Counted from the stretch's first letter, positions 34,401 through 42,910 are shown. The stretch is DNA of 64,000 bases from Rhyzopertha dominica (GCA_025024175.1 QCXZ01000137.1:4278001-4342000); one strand, 5' to 3'. Numbers and translations: made by a program. Notes: a model not told the origin generated them from the letters alone.

Positions 34401-34924
34401 TTGAATAGGTAGGTACCTAGGTACATCAAAGAAAATTTATGGCATTTGTGGTATTGGGTTATCAGAAGCTTGAAATTCATAAACACCACACCATGAGTTT
34501 TTATGACACCAGCAAAACAACTTATCTATCAAAACTGAAACAAACAATGAAAGAAAAACAAAACCTAAACCTATGACAAATAATAAACAAGAAAGAACTT
34601 ACATCTGTCCCGCTAGAAGATCCCTCTAAGAGATTATCACTTTCTGAAGCCGTGGCGACATCATACTCCACTTCTATATTCACATCCTCGTCGGATCCTG
34701 ATTCGGTATCCGAAGTATCCCTAGCTATGTCTGGAAACAATCGATTAAGATCCTGCTACCCCAACAAAGTGAAGGGGCCTACCAGTTTCTTGGTTCTGGA
34801 TGCTGTAGATGCTCTCGGTGTCTTCTTGCGAAGCCACGGAGCTTTCGCTTTCAAGAACGTAATACCAGTGCCGAGACTGCTCGACGCTCTCATCGAGGCT
34901 TCTCTTTCGAACCTCTGTGGCCAT
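18868..34924 (-). CDS. Mdm2: Mdm2-type RING E3 ubiquitin ligase, four coding exons
   Basis: Coding exons are 34924..34783, 34730..34603, 30837..30640 and 19476..18868, with GT..AG borders and matching phases (1, 0, 0), giving 358 residues. The first intron is only 52 bp. The others are 3.8 and 11.2 kb and full of repeats. The order matches vertebrate MDM2/MDM4: acidic Ser/Asp/Glu-rich region (about 20..130), RanBP2-type zinc finger (W134, C136, C139, C151, C154), basic stretch, Ser-rich linker, and C-terminal RING (about 305..350) of the special C2H2C4 kind, with CIVC, HGNIAH, CYKC and CPVC and a short tail needed in MDM2 for dimerisation. No SWIB (p53-binding) domain precedes it. I chose ATG 34924 because it is the first in-frame ATG after an acceptor, and the likely leader exon (donor after 35266) carries no in-frame ATG. 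Drosophila lacks Mdm2. Extra cassette exons cannot be excluded. Confidence 0.85.
19641..19675 (-). ncRNA. Hammerhead-like relic
   Basis: The minus strand reads CTGACAATGGCCGAAAGTGC. The core is changed (CTGACAA), and most of helix II is deleted. It is recognisable only by comparison with the copies at 20434..20475 and 51378..51420. Confidence 0.3.
19958..20170 (-). pseudogene. Penelope-like GIY-YIG endonuclease relic
   Basis: The frame keeps VYIFSSNVCIAIYVGQTGRS, matching [20 protein letters not shown] of the younger copy at 50930..51273. The catalytic glutamate region is missing. Confidence 0.55.
20434..20475 (+). ncRNA. Hammerhead-like relic
   Basis: The plus strand reads TTGATG, then GTC/GAC around ATTTAAG, then CGAAAG. 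The core has lost C3 and A9. It mirrors the relic at 19641..19675. Confidence 0.3.
21100..21560 (-). pseudogene. Non-LTR reverse transcriptase relic
   Basis: The minus strand reads TTTAVFMAACEILNALSESD and SVDHHMLVEKLEQIGF, the 'DSVDHxxLxxKLxxxGF' motif of non-LTR reverse transcriptases. A degraded P-GS-xGxxLF region follows (GNPRSTFIGIMLFSALMMYY). It lies inside the large Mdm2 intron. Confidence 0.6.
21561..23955. other. Mdm2 intron, no gene seen
   Basis: AT-rich intronic DNA. The open frames here are short and lack domains. Confidence 0.45.
23956..24095. mobile_element. MITE with GGCYNNGTTGCACAAA ends
   Basis: The left end GGCTCAGTTGCACAAAG and the right end TTGTGCAACAGGGCC are inverted copies, with further homology around GGTTAAC. 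The length is 140 bp. The ends resemble those of small PIF/Harbinger-like insect elements. Target duplications are not clear. Confidence 0.5.
24636..24830. repeat. Two outlying satellite units
   Basis: Two copies of an 85-bp unit (starting CTTAGTATAGTAAGTAGTAT at 24636 and 24721) contain CAACACTTTGTTGTGACAAG and AATTATTGAYCAGGTATTCTG. The same sequence core forms the satellite at 25960..27110. Confidence 0.75.
25030..25810 (+). pseudogene. Mariner transposase N-terminal relic, interrupted
   Basis: The plus strand keeps FGDEAPFKTML, YKYSEFKHNRSMFNGDLREG and KSVVLAENID, the DNA-binding region of mariner/SETMAR-type transposases (GDEAPSKxTVYRWYxEF, GRSMxxDxxREGRPKS). After a MITE inserted at 25302..25704 it resumes with ISNTSMHTNLQEHLKV and RWIPH-like residues. 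It has frameshifts and no catalytic domain. Confidence 0.65.
25302..25704. mobile_element. hAT-like MITE, 403 bp
   Basis: Ends are inverted copies: CACTGATCTCTAAATAACTG at the left and CAGTTAATTAGAGATCAGTG at the right, extending through GGATGTCGC. An 8-bp target duplication (ATTCCTAG at 25294..25301 and ATTCCTCG at 25705..25712, one mismatch) fits the hAT superfamily. It splits the mariner relic. There is no coding capacity. Confidence 0.7.
25960..27110. repeat. 105-bp satellite with 210-bp dimeric period
   Basis: Units start at GTCAACAG or GTCAAAAG at 25985, 26081, 26185, 26289, 26395, 26499 and 26605, i.e. 96..106 bp apart. Two unit types alternate in the centre, so the repeat period there is exactly 210 bp (26185/26395/26605 and 26289/26499). 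Typical blocks are GTGACAAGTTGATTGTCTTG and CAGGTATTCTGAGTCAATA. Units decay towards 27110. Because 210 is divisible by three, the minus strand has a chance 175-codon repetitive frame (26082..26609). The array lies within the large Mdm2 intron. Confidence 0.85.
27111..29309. other. Mdm2 intron, no gene seen
   Basis: AT-rich intronic DNA. A 110-codon frame at 27831..28163 (plus) has no recognisable domain. Confidence 0.4.
29310..29470 (+). pseudogene. Mariner transposase C-terminal fragment
   Basis: The plus strand reads YIIPQPPYSPDLALRDFWLF followed by LKLKRSL, matching HPPYSPDLAPCDFxLFPxLK around the third catalytic Asp of mariner transposases. Only this fragment is preserved, in the Mdm2 intron. 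Confidence 0.65.
29471..30639. other. Mdm2 intron 3, start
   Basis: No gene or element recognised between the mariner fragment and exon 3. Confidence 0.4.
30640..30837 (-). CDS. Mdm2: Mdm2 coding exon 3 (RanBP2-type zinc finger)
   Basis: This 66-codon exon lies between acceptor TTCTTTCCAG and donor TTCCAG/GTTAGA. It ends with the finger DFWTCVQC ... LCERCFQ, matching the MDM2 pattern DYWKCTSC ... CNRCW. The join to the next exon gives CFQ-VRKSFFP, like the ALRxxW segment after the vertebrate finger. Confidence 0.85.
30960..31962 (-). pseudogene. Non-LTR retrotransposon reverse transcriptase relic
   Basis: The minus strand carries, in order, a region like KSAPGCDGIKSTLV, then KRLVKYLTECN, then VPQESVLGPLLFLIYINDI, TMTVYADNVVLFYGG and a C-terminal VTSRKYLELILDDKFNFN. 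These are the successive RT motifs of a Jockey/CR1-like element (the catalytic YADD is YADN). Stops and shifts disable it. It lies in the second large intron of Mdm2 in the same orientation as the gene. Confidence 0.75.
31963..34602. other. Mdm2 intron 2, no gene seen
   Basis: AT-rich intronic DNA. I searched it for a SWIB-type exon and saw none. Confidence 0.4.
34603..34730 (-). CDS. Mdm2: Mdm2 coding exon 2 (acidic region)
   Basis: The exon starts after TTTCCAG and ends GACAGAT/GTAAGT. It encodes the acidic stretch DTSDTESGSDEDVNIEVEYD and then ATASESDN. It corresponds to the acidic domain of MDM2, which helps recognise substrates and ribosomal proteins in vertebrates. Confidence 0.8.
34783..34924 (-). 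CDS. Mdm2: Mdm2 coding exon 1 (start codon)
   Basis: The acceptor TTATTTCAG ends at 34927, two bases before the ATG. The exon encodes MATEVRKRSLDESVEQ and a Ser/Glu-rich stretch to YSIQNQET. The donor is CTG/GTAGGC after 34783. Reading straight through the 52-bp intron would hit a TAA, which supports splicing. Confidence 0.75.
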
Positions 34925-35265
34925 TTCTGAAATAACAAGTGAACATCAGGCTTTGCCTACTGGTATTTAAAGCAAGCACAGTGCATGAGTAAGCAGTGTT
35001 AGTTCAAGATAAAACTAGTTGTCTTTATCGGCGACACGTTTTCTTTGAACTTGTTGACATATTTGAAATACGCGCCCTTTTCAATTGTTAACAGACGAAC
35101 GCCCNGANACGAAGTCAAGCCAACTACGATAAAAAGTACAACTGGCCAAGAATAACAAAGTGCAATGCTAAAATATGCGCTGCTGCATTAATTTAAAGGG
35201 CACACCAATTAATTAGTCCTCCATCACAATATGTTCTTTACTAACACTCCACCATTTGCACTCAC

Positions 35266-35400
35266 CTGTCTGGCAAAAAAACGTTAGACGTTTAACTTTT
35301 CACGCTCACGACCGCCACCGTTTTCATAGCGTAAACGTTAACCGTAAATAACTAACTGGCGAATCGGTGCCATGCCCGACCAGTCCGACCACGTTGCAGA
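35266..35400 (-). promoter_or_regulatory. Mdm2: Probable Mdm2 leader exon and promoter region
   Basis: A near-perfect donor (GACAG/GTGAGT) follows 35266 and would join to the acceptor at 34927, a 339-bp intron. Upstream on the minus strand the DNA becomes CpG-rich and has no TATA box. The frame leading into the start codon has an in-frame TGA and no ATG, so the exon is non-coding. The exact transcription start is not visible. Confidence 0.5.
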
Positions 35401-35964
35401 ACGGGAACGAACGCGCTCAAACCTGCGTACTTTTCTGGGGAAACTACCATTACCATTGCTCCGGAAATACAGCAATTACGCATGTGCGGTTAGGCACGCG
35501 CCCATGTTGGCCAGTTTAACGAAAAAATTCAACGTTACTGATCGTTATGGGTACAGCATACGTCGAAAATGGGTGTATTTTGATAATGTGGAATGCATTT
35601 TTTATCTTATCATCCGAAGATAACAAATTTGAATGGTTTTTTTTAACGGAATTCCAAAGAGCGGCATCTAGCGCTGGAATGTGGTATTAGCAAACAAGGT
35701 TGCAGAATGCTCTTTTGGATATGCGACGTATGTGTATGTTGGGTTGCCTATAGTACTGTATTAGTTGAGTTTTTTGGGCAGGGTGGACCAAATTGGACCC
35801 CTTTAAAGATATTTTTTTTACCTAACAGATATAGACAAAAATTGAAGTGGGTTTCTCAATTTTAATGAGAAACTCTGGTAAAAACCTCAGTCCGATATCT
35901 ATCAGCATTTATCAGAGATACAGGGTGATTTTCGAAAATCTGAATTTTGGGAATATGTCTGTAA

Positions 35965-36512
35965 ACAATTAATAAGTGATAGCGAACTTTTGGCATTGAC
36001 TGTGATTCATTTAGATATACTATTCGTGAAAAAATTGAAAAATTTTGCAAACCGTAAGTTGTTTTTCCGTTTCTGGGTTACCTACACTTGGAAGAACCAG
36101 AACTTTTACGAATACTATTTTTTGCAATCTACATTACGTCATTGTAAAGGCCCTGCAAGTATCTAAAACAGCCAACTATCAGAACTCTAGAGCACTGATA
36201 TCGCGTCTCACTATGTCTCCTAGCAAGTTATGTAATGGTTTCGAAATGATTTTTTTTCTCAAAAACGGTAAACTTTAGACAAATTTTTAAAAAGGCAAAA
36301 ATGTAGTTACTTAAAGGGCGTTTACAATGACGTAATATAGGTTGCAAAAAATTATTATTCGTAAAAGTTCTGGTTGTTCTAAGTGTACCCAGGAAACGAG
36401 AAAACAACTCGCGGTTTGCAGAATTTCTCCAATTTGTCACTAATAGTGTGTCTAAATGAATCACAGTCAACTGAAAACATTCCTTATTGTATGCTAATAA
36501 GTGACAGCTGTT
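35965..36512. repeat. Foldback-like inverted repeat
   Basis: Arms at about 35965..36158 and 36307..36512 are inverted copies at roughly 80 percent identity. They share CGTAAAAGTTCTGGTT, TAAATGAATCACAGTCAA and TACGTCATTGTAAA. About 150 bp separate them. No transposase is present. It lies between the Mdm2 promoter and the minus-strand Yellow gene. Confidence 0.65.
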
Positions 36513-36843
36513 ACTTTTATTATGTTTATCATGGTTTCTAACTAGGAATAAAAATACCAAAACTAGAAGACTTAAACTTCGTGGTTAACTCGTAGTTATG
36601 TAGGCTTCTAGGCTAATACCAAGGATTCATTGATGATTGATATCTTTTTTACTTGATATATTCCAATAGCTTTCCATACGTTTTTGGAATTTTGGATCAC
36701 CAATTTCTTTAAATTCGTGTCTTTGCAGTTTCTTTCATTTAAACAATAGAAGCTACCCCAGCCAATAAATATTTGTCACACTTCTTAAAGCATATTATAA
36801 TATACAATAGACGGATCAAGAAAAAAATAGTCTAATTATAAAG

Positions 36844-36849
36844 TTTATT
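36844..36849 (-). terminator. Polyadenylation signal AATAAA of minus-strand Yellow gene
   Basis: AATAAA on the minus strand lies about 46 bp after the stop codon at 36895. Confidence 0.7.
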
Positions 36850-36894
36850 GTAGCAATAATAATATAATAACNATTCCTTAAAAACAACAACGAC

Positions 36895-38007
36895 CTAACA
36901 ACCTTCAAAGTCAGCCATCAAGCTTATCTGCTGGTGGGCACCGCACCCCACCGTATTCTGCAAGAAATCCGGGAAATTACTGTCCAACGACCTCATCCTC
37001 ATCCTCTTCAAATCGGGGAACACGTGAGTGCTCAGCAGGCATCCAGGTGAAGCATAAACTTTAACAAAGCTGGTCTCAGCAAACGGAGAGTTGGAATCCC
37101 ACCTGTACACCTCGGGCTGGCCCTCGTATCTGAAGAAGATGGCCGATCCGAGATCACTTCCCAACACCACGATCTTCTTCGGCTTCGGACCCACGTTGAT
37201 GACGTTAGCGGCATCACCGGATCTTAGATGGTCAGTGCGGATGGCGTACAACGATCCCGAAGAGAGATACGTGAAGAGAAGGAAATTGTTACCGCAGCCT
37301 TTTGTGACTAGAGCGGCGTAGAGGACATCGCGTTTAGGGACGTCAGATAACATTTCTTTGGGGAGAACGACTCGTATTCCTTTATCTGCTACGACATCGA
37401 AAGCGATTATAGAGCGAGTCGCTGCATCCGTTACGTAAACAAAAGGATGTCCGTTGGCGTATTCCACCGCCAAGTATTGCAGTCTGGAAGCGGGAGCTAC
37501 TAATCCAGCCATGTTGACCACTTTCACCACACTACCGGTCTTCAAAGAGATCCCCACAACTTTTGGAGGACATCTCCTGATCGCTTCCGATAAAGTATCG
37601 ACAACTCCAATGTCTAACACCCAGAGGATTTCGTTTGGATCAGCGAACAAGTCCACGACAGACTGAAGAGCGTTGCACTTGCCTTCTTCCTGCATGTTCC
37701 AATCGGGAAAAGGTGTCAGAGCAACTTCACACCCCTTCTGCTTCAGACAGACTTTAGCTAAAGTCGCTGCCACTCCTGGTTTGTACCTGGGGAACGCGAG
37801 AATGGCGTCATCCTTGTATATCTGTGCTCTGGTGGCGATGGCATTCTTGGGGATGATGTGTCCACGATGAAAAATTGCCTTGATCTGAGGAAACGGCATT
37901 TCAAACGAACCACCGGTCCATTCCACTGGCTTGATCAGATCTTTATCGCAGAGGCTGATGGCGTAAGCGACGAAGAAGGCCAGGAAAGCTGTCGCTTTAG
38001 GCAGCAT
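36895..38007 (-). CDS. Yellow-family secreted protein, yellow-g/yellow-g2 type
   Basis: A single coding exon of 370 residues. It starts with a signal peptide (MLPKATAFLAFFVAYAISLC) and contains the Yellow/major royal jelly protein domain through to the end, with AFPRYKPGVAATLAKV, LTPFPDW, NALQSVVDLF, ILWVLDIGVVDTL, RCPPKVVGI and LFTYLSSGSLYAIR. Yellow proteins are secreted six-bladed propellers linked to cuticle and eggshell hardening. NALQSVVD with LWVLDxGxVxTL is the form I associate with the yellow-g/g2 branch. The ATG at 38007 directly follows acceptor CCCTTTCAG; a 54-bp intron (38008..38061) separates it from a short leader exon. A related gene (40427..41548) faces away, 2.2 kb upstream. 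Which of the two is g and which g2 cannot be decided here. Confidence 0.88.
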   Translation of the reverse strand: MLPKATAFLAFFVAYAISLCDKDLIKPVEWTGGSFEMPFPQIKAIFHRGHIIPKNAIATRAQIYKDDAILAFPRYKPGVAATLAKVCLKQKGCEVALTPFPDWNMQEEGKCNALQSVVDLFADPNEILWVLDIGVVDTLSEAIRRCPPKVVGISLKTGSVVKVVNMAGLVAPASRLQYLAVEYANGHPFVYVTDAATRSIIAFDVVADKGIRVVLPKEMLSDVPKRDVLYAALVTKGCGNNFLLFTYLSSGSLYAIRTDHLRSGDAANVINVGPKPKKIVVLGSDLGSAIFFRYEGQPEVYRWDSNSPFAETSFVKVYASPGCLLSTHVFPDLKRMRMRSLDSNFPDFLQNTVGCGAHQQISLMADFEGC

Positions 38008-38112
38008 CTGAAAGGGCGAAGTTAGTTTTGTATTGCAGAGGAAGAATGTTGAAGTACTCACCTTTGGAAGACGTAGCAAATGGCTTCATTACGATTACAC
38101 GACGTATTTATA
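38008..38112 (-). promoter_or_regulatory. TATA box, leader exon and leader intron of the minus-strand Yellow gene
   Basis: TATAAATA lies at 38105..38112. Transcription should start about 30 bp downstream, near 38080. The leader exon ends AAAG/GTGAGT at 38062. An upstream ATG at 38089..38087 probably lies before or at the cap site and would stop after 12 codons anyway. Confidence 0.65.
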
Positions 38113-40291
38113 ACATGCGTGTGTAGATGTTCTGTTTGTGTTTTGAAAGTGCAGCACGTGAGGTAGTGTTGTTGTCTGCTTTAAAGAATAGGTCAACGTC
38201 TACCGTGTTATTACATACTCATGGCGAGCGTTAGAGTCAAGGATGTTGGGACATCGTTCTTGCAATACAGTTTGTATAGAGAGAAAATAAATATCTTTAC
38301 TACTGATATTAAGGATAACATAATAAGGATGCAAATAAAAATGGGTTTTGGCAAACGCATCTTTACCAAAAACCTTTACCTCAATCAGTAAAAGTATGCA
38401 AGGTGTTCTGCAGTCTGTTTCTTGGTAAAAATTCTTGATTATGATTAGTTTATAACAAGATTTATACACGGTAAATTTGAATTATGACCAGTTTGGGGAT
38501 CTCGAAAACTAACAGAGCTAGAAGAAAGGTTAAATGGAGCAAGATTTGCCGTTTTGTTGACCTAACTTTATGTACGCTTTAGTTTTTAAGAAAAAGTACA
38601 TGACTTACTGGATATTTTGAAATAAAGCAAAATTTTGAGTATTTCTCTAAATTTTCTTGTCTCGTTTATTTTTGATGCCACAAAAATGTAAATACAAAAG
38701 TTTTACATTTTGCCCTCAATAAAATAGTGTACTCCAGTCTGTTACGCGTTTTGCCATATTTGAGATAAAACATAAACTTGTGTGTGTGTTTTTTTTTAAA
38801 TAGAAACTATAGTTGGCTACAGATTTTAAAAGTAAGTATGAAGCCTAAATAAAGTATTTGCTTAATATGATGTGAAAAATAAGGCATTCAAACAAGCAAA
38901 TGATCGTTAACGCAAGCTCTGTTGATCATCTTTGATTCGTAAGGATGTTGATTACGGCGTTGTTTCTCTACATCTTGAAGTAGGTATATGTCAGTAAAGT
39001 CTGCTCAATGAAGTGCCCTATTTGTACAAAACTGCTATTACAAGTAATGCGTTATTTATTCAGTATATTTGTAACACTAAAATGGAACACATTTATCAGG
39101 CTATGGAAACCAGTAGATTTGTGATTGTCCTTTAAATTAAAATAAATATCATACTTTCCATCTGCATTATATTCGTACATATAAGTAGCAAAATTTACCT
39201 TGTCAATGGACTTGTCAGGGTTAGGCTAGTTTTAAATCAGATGTTTTTTACTAAACCAATCACAGTTTTGCGGAAATGAATTGAGTGACATATTGCATTT
39301 TTAATTACAAGAAACAACTTTTATATGCTCTATAAAAACAGGAAGCCAAAGGTATAATACACTTGCATAAAATACATAGACATANCGAAGCGGGTTAACC
39401 AAAATTTATTTCTTTAACTTAAAAACAATTTATTTATATGTTTAAAGGGCTTGTTTGAATGCAATATTTATACAATCTAATTAAAAAAAGCATGTTTCAT
39501 TAAAATTCACATGCAGTTTGCTGCAATAACAGAGATAATGAATTGAGCATATGAATTCTTTCAATCAAACAATTGTTTGATACCAGGAAATAGCTGTTTT
39601 ATTGGATTAAATCAGTGATATATTTACTGCAAAGAAATATTTATTTGGTATGCAGAGAATCACTTACCTCTTCTCTGATTCCAAACAAATATTTGTTTTA
39701 GTCAAATTTAATCATATGTTTATTCCAAACATCTTCATGGTTTAGTGAAACAAATACTTTGTTCTACAAAGGAAATGATCATTCTTGATTCAATAGTTTC
39801 AAAAGTTAATTTAAAGCTTTGTGTATATTATGTTTAATAAATGTTATTTTAGCTGCTTCAAGAATTTTGAGGGTTTGAAACAAACAAATAATTTGTTTGC
39901 CGTAAATATATTTTCTTTCTTCCAAACCAATTGCTCTCTCTGTGTGCAATGTTGCAAATTGTAACATTACCATACCACTTCATTAATTATTTCTGGGGTT
40001 CCTAGATAAGACACAACTTTTAGAAATTTATTAAGCACCAAAACAGAGACAAATTATATCATATCATAGTGCATAAACCGGAAAGGTCTACCTCATAACA
40101 ATGTATTTCCCTCATCAGCACATATATCCAGGAACAGCAAAATCGATTTTGCCTATGATTTTTTTATGTCTTGTTAGGCACATCCTAAAGTTAATTGCTC
40201 CCGAGTTTATTTATGTCACGTCACGTATCAAAAAGTTACTGACCCGTTTTCATTACCAAACACTCCATGCCTGAAACAAAAACAAAGCCCA
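38113..40291. promoter_or_regulatory. Shared upstream region between the divergent Yellow genes
   Basis: About 2.2 kb of AT-rich DNA lies between the two TATA boxes. It contains no recognised transposon or gene. It must hold the 5' regulatory DNA of both genes; no specific site is assigned. Confidence 0.4.
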
Positions 40292-40426
40292 TATAAAACG
40301 CGTACCGCCTTCACAAACGTTAATTAAGATGTTCAAGTGCCACCTGTTGCTGCTCCAATTTCTGAAGGTAAGCACAAAATTCTCTACCCATCAGCGGAAA
40401 AACAACACTTCCTTTTCGTTGTAGGC
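40292..40426 (+). promoter_or_regulatory. TATA box, leader exon and leader intron of the plus-strand Yellow gene
   Basis: TATAAAA lies at 40292..40298, so transcription should start near 40320. The leader exon ends CTGAAG/GTAAGC at 40367; the acceptor TCGTTGTAG ends at 40424, giving a 57-bp intron. A cap-proximal ATG (40329) opens a 14-codon frame that, after splicing, ends in a TGA overlapping the main start (ATGA). Confidence 0.6.
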
Positions 40427-41548
40427 ATGACGCTTAGATGGATCTTCTTACTCATAGCGTACTTAACTACGGTACAATCGACGTGCGATAAAAATTTGAT
40501 ACCCGACCTTAGTTTTAAACTGAGCGGTTTCAATATAGCGTTTCCTTGTCCCAGTACCAAAGCTATCTATCGTAGTACCAATAGGTACGTTCCGAAAAGC
40601 GTGATAGCAACTAGGCTTCAGATAGCTGGCAGCGACGCTATTCTAGCGATTCCAAGGTACAAGCATGGAGTGCCTTTCACTTTGGGGAAGGTGTCTTTGA
40701 AAACCAAGGGATGTAAAGCGACTATGACACCTTTCCCGTGCTGGGCCATCAATGAAGAAGGGAACTGCAATGCCCTCCAGTCAGTGGTTGATATGGTGCT
40801 AGATCCCATGGATGTTCTGTGGGTTTTGGATGTAGGAATAGTGAACACCCTGGAACAGCCGGTTTTACGTTGCCCACCCAAGATAGTGGGGGTTAATGTG
40901 AAGAGTGGTATTGTGATGAAGATTATTGATTTAGCTCCGTTTGCCACGTCCCTGAGTAGATTGCAATACATTCTGGTCGATTATCTACCCGATGGAAGAG
41001 CAGTTGCTTTTGTTACAGACGCGGGAATGGGAGGAATAGTTGTGTACGATGTTATTGCAGATAAAGGCTTCAGAGTAGTCCTCCCACCCGTGATCACCCC
41101 GGAAAACCCAACCAAGGACGTCTTATATGCAGCTCTATTGAGGAAGCAGTCCGGAAACTACGTCATCTTCACTTATCTCTCGTCAAACAAAATCTTCGCG
41201 ATCAGGGAGGACCATTTAATAAGCGGAAGAGTTTCTGGGACCATCACGGAGGTCGCCAACAAGCCGCAACCCATGATCTTGCTCGGTACGGATAACGGAG
41301 CCGCGCTTTTCTTCAGGTATAAGGGAGAGTCGGACATTTACGTGTGGAATACCGAAACTCCGTTTTGTCAACAGAACAGTATACTGGTTCAGAACGGGGA
41401 CGATTGCAGACTACCGACGCAGGTGGTACCTGGTTACAAGAAGCTTATGTGGACCATCGAGAGCAATTTTCACGATTACGTTACTAACACTGATGGGGGC
41501 ATGGGACCTTCCATGGCGATACATCCGGTTATCAAGACATATAATTAG
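40427..41548 (+). CDS. Yellow-family secreted protein, yellow-g/yellow-g2 type
   Basis: A single coding exon of 373 residues. It opens with a signal peptide (MTLRWIFLLIAYLTTVQSTC) followed by the Yellow/major royal jelly protein domain, with AIPRYKHGVPFTLGKV, TPFPCW, NALQSVVDMV, VLWVLDVGIVNTL, RCPPKIVGV and IFTYLSSNKIFAIREDHL. It is clearly a paralogue of the minus-strand gene (36895..38007), which is transcribed in the opposite direction. Drosophila yellow-g and yellow-g2 are neighbours expressed in the egg follicle, so this arrangement looks conserved. The start chosen is the ATG two bases after the leader-intron acceptor; it gives the hydrophobic signal sequence. The alternative upstream ATG is out of frame after splicing. 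Confidence 0.88.
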   Translation: MTLRWIFLLIAYLTTVQSTCDKNLIPDLSFKLSGFNIAFPCPSTKAIYRSTNRYVPKSVIATRLQIAGSDAILAIPRYKHGVPFTLGKVSLKTKGCKATMTPFPCWAINEEGNCNALQSVVDMVLDPMDVLWVLDVGIVNTLEQPVLRCPPKIVGVNVKSGIVMKIIDLAPFATSLSRLQYILVDYLPDGRAVAFVTDAGMGGIVVYDVIADKGFRVVLPPVITPENPTKDVLYAALLRKQSGNYVIFTYLSSNKIFAIREDHLISGRVSGTITEVANKPQPMILLGTDNGAALFFRYKGESDIYVWNTETPFCQQNSILVQNGDDCRLPTQVVPGYKKLMWTIESNFHDYVTNTDGGMGPSMAIHPVIKTYN

Positions 41549-41576
41549 TTAGTTTGTATATATTTTAAAATGTTAA

Positions 41577-41582
41577 AATAAA
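41577..41582 (+). terminator. Polyadenylation signal AATAAA of plus-strand Yellow gene
   Basis: AATAAA lies 29 bp after the stop codon. Confidence 0.75.
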
Positions 41583-42339
41583 ATTTAATGACTTGTTTGA
41601 AATGACGTTTTTTATAGAAGGAAACCTTGAAGCACCAAGTTTTGCACATCTTTGTCCTTTCAATAAAGAAACAAATACACGATTTTTGAGTGAGTTCTTT
41701 AGTGACAATTCAACAACTTGAAGTGAATAAAATGATTTTTAGTGATCAATAAATATTATAGGAACAAGCTGATTGTTTAAATGAGCTTTGCTTTACGTGT
41801 TTTATCAAATGGCTCTGACGATTGTTTTTACCTAATCCTTAATCGATACTTTTCTTAGTTTGATATCAAGGATTCTGAAATTCTAAAATGCTGTTTGTGT
41901 TTAATAAATTATTTAATTTAGATTGGTTATATAATAGTAAATTATTTGCACGCTTCTATTTCACGCATTTTGTTAATTTAACTTCACATTCCATCCTTTA
42001 TAACCTTATATAAATAGTGGTTTTGTTTGTATTCACCTAATATTATAGCTGCACACCTGCATTTTTCGTTCTCATTTGTTCTGAATTTATACCTATGGCA
42101 GTTAAAATTCTTTTATTGATACTGATAAATTTGGTTGTATTTTAAAAATTTACTTAATAATTTTGTTAAGAGGATTCTCCTTGCGTAATAAAGCAAACTT
42201 TATTATAAAGTTATACGTATATTGTATGTACAAGACACATTTCCGAAGGGACAAGCATGTTTTAGAAAGAACAGAAGTTGCTGTGACCAAATCTTGGCTC
42301 TAACAACATATATTGGTTTCCAGAAACGTTTGAAAACTT
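41583..42339. other. No supported gene
   Basis: AT-rich intergenic DNA with no recognised features. Confidence 0.4.
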
Positions 42340-42910
42340 GAGTTGTGTTTGCAGACTTATCGGGGGCCTATGATGCTGTGTGGAAAGTTGGATTGATCCT
42401 CAAGCTATTTAATACCCTGAAATGTGAAAAGACTGTGAAGCTTATCGAAGAAAAGTAGCAAATTCAGGATTTTGAATAATGGTCTTCCACAAGGATCGAT
42501 TCTATTACCTATTTTTTTCAACTTTTACGTAAGTGACCTTCCAGTAATTCAATCGATAAAATTTGTGTATGCAGACGACATGGCATTGGTTTTGCAAAGT
42601 AAATACTTTTCTGTACTTGAATAAAACCTTTCTAGAAACATCGAGATTATGAATTGTTATTTCAAAGCTTGGCGCTTGTGCTGTAATGCTTTATACAAAG
42701 AAGTAACTTGTTTTCATCTAAACAATCATCAAAAGACAAAACAACTTCAAATAACATAATTCTCAAACATAACTTCTCGCTAAAATACCTTGGACTGAGT
42801 CTAGATACGTCTCTGACATAAAACCTCTGTGGACAGAAAATTTCCTTCGTGCTCCTTACACCATTGAAGATGGATGGTATTCTGCTTGGCATCGTCGAAT
42901 GAAAAGATTT
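42340..42910 (+). pseudogene. Non-LTR reverse transcriptase relic
   Basis: The plus strand, over shifting frames, reads DLSGAYDAVWKVGLILKLF, then NGLPQGSILLPIFFNFYVSD, then KFVYADDMALVLQSK and later LKYLGLSLDTSLT. These are consecutive palm motifs of a Jockey-like reverse transcriptase with the catalytic YADD still readable. Frameshifts and stops show it is dead. It ends about 700 bp before the Hsp70 promoter. Confidence 0.75.

Noticed and set aside
31963..34602. SWIB (p53-binding) exon of Mdm2
   Set aside because: Searched by eye in the intron and in the sequence upstream of the first coding exon; nothing resembling the domain was found.
35372..35623. 83-codon ATG-started frame on the plus strand
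   Set aside because: It overlaps the Mdm2 leader/promoter on the other strand, has no domain and is probably a chance opening in CpG-rich DNA.
38087..38089. Upstream ATG as start of the minus-strand Yellow gene
   Set aside because: After splicing it runs into TAA after 12 codons, and it lies at or before the predicted cap site; the ATG at 38007 gives a proper signal peptide.
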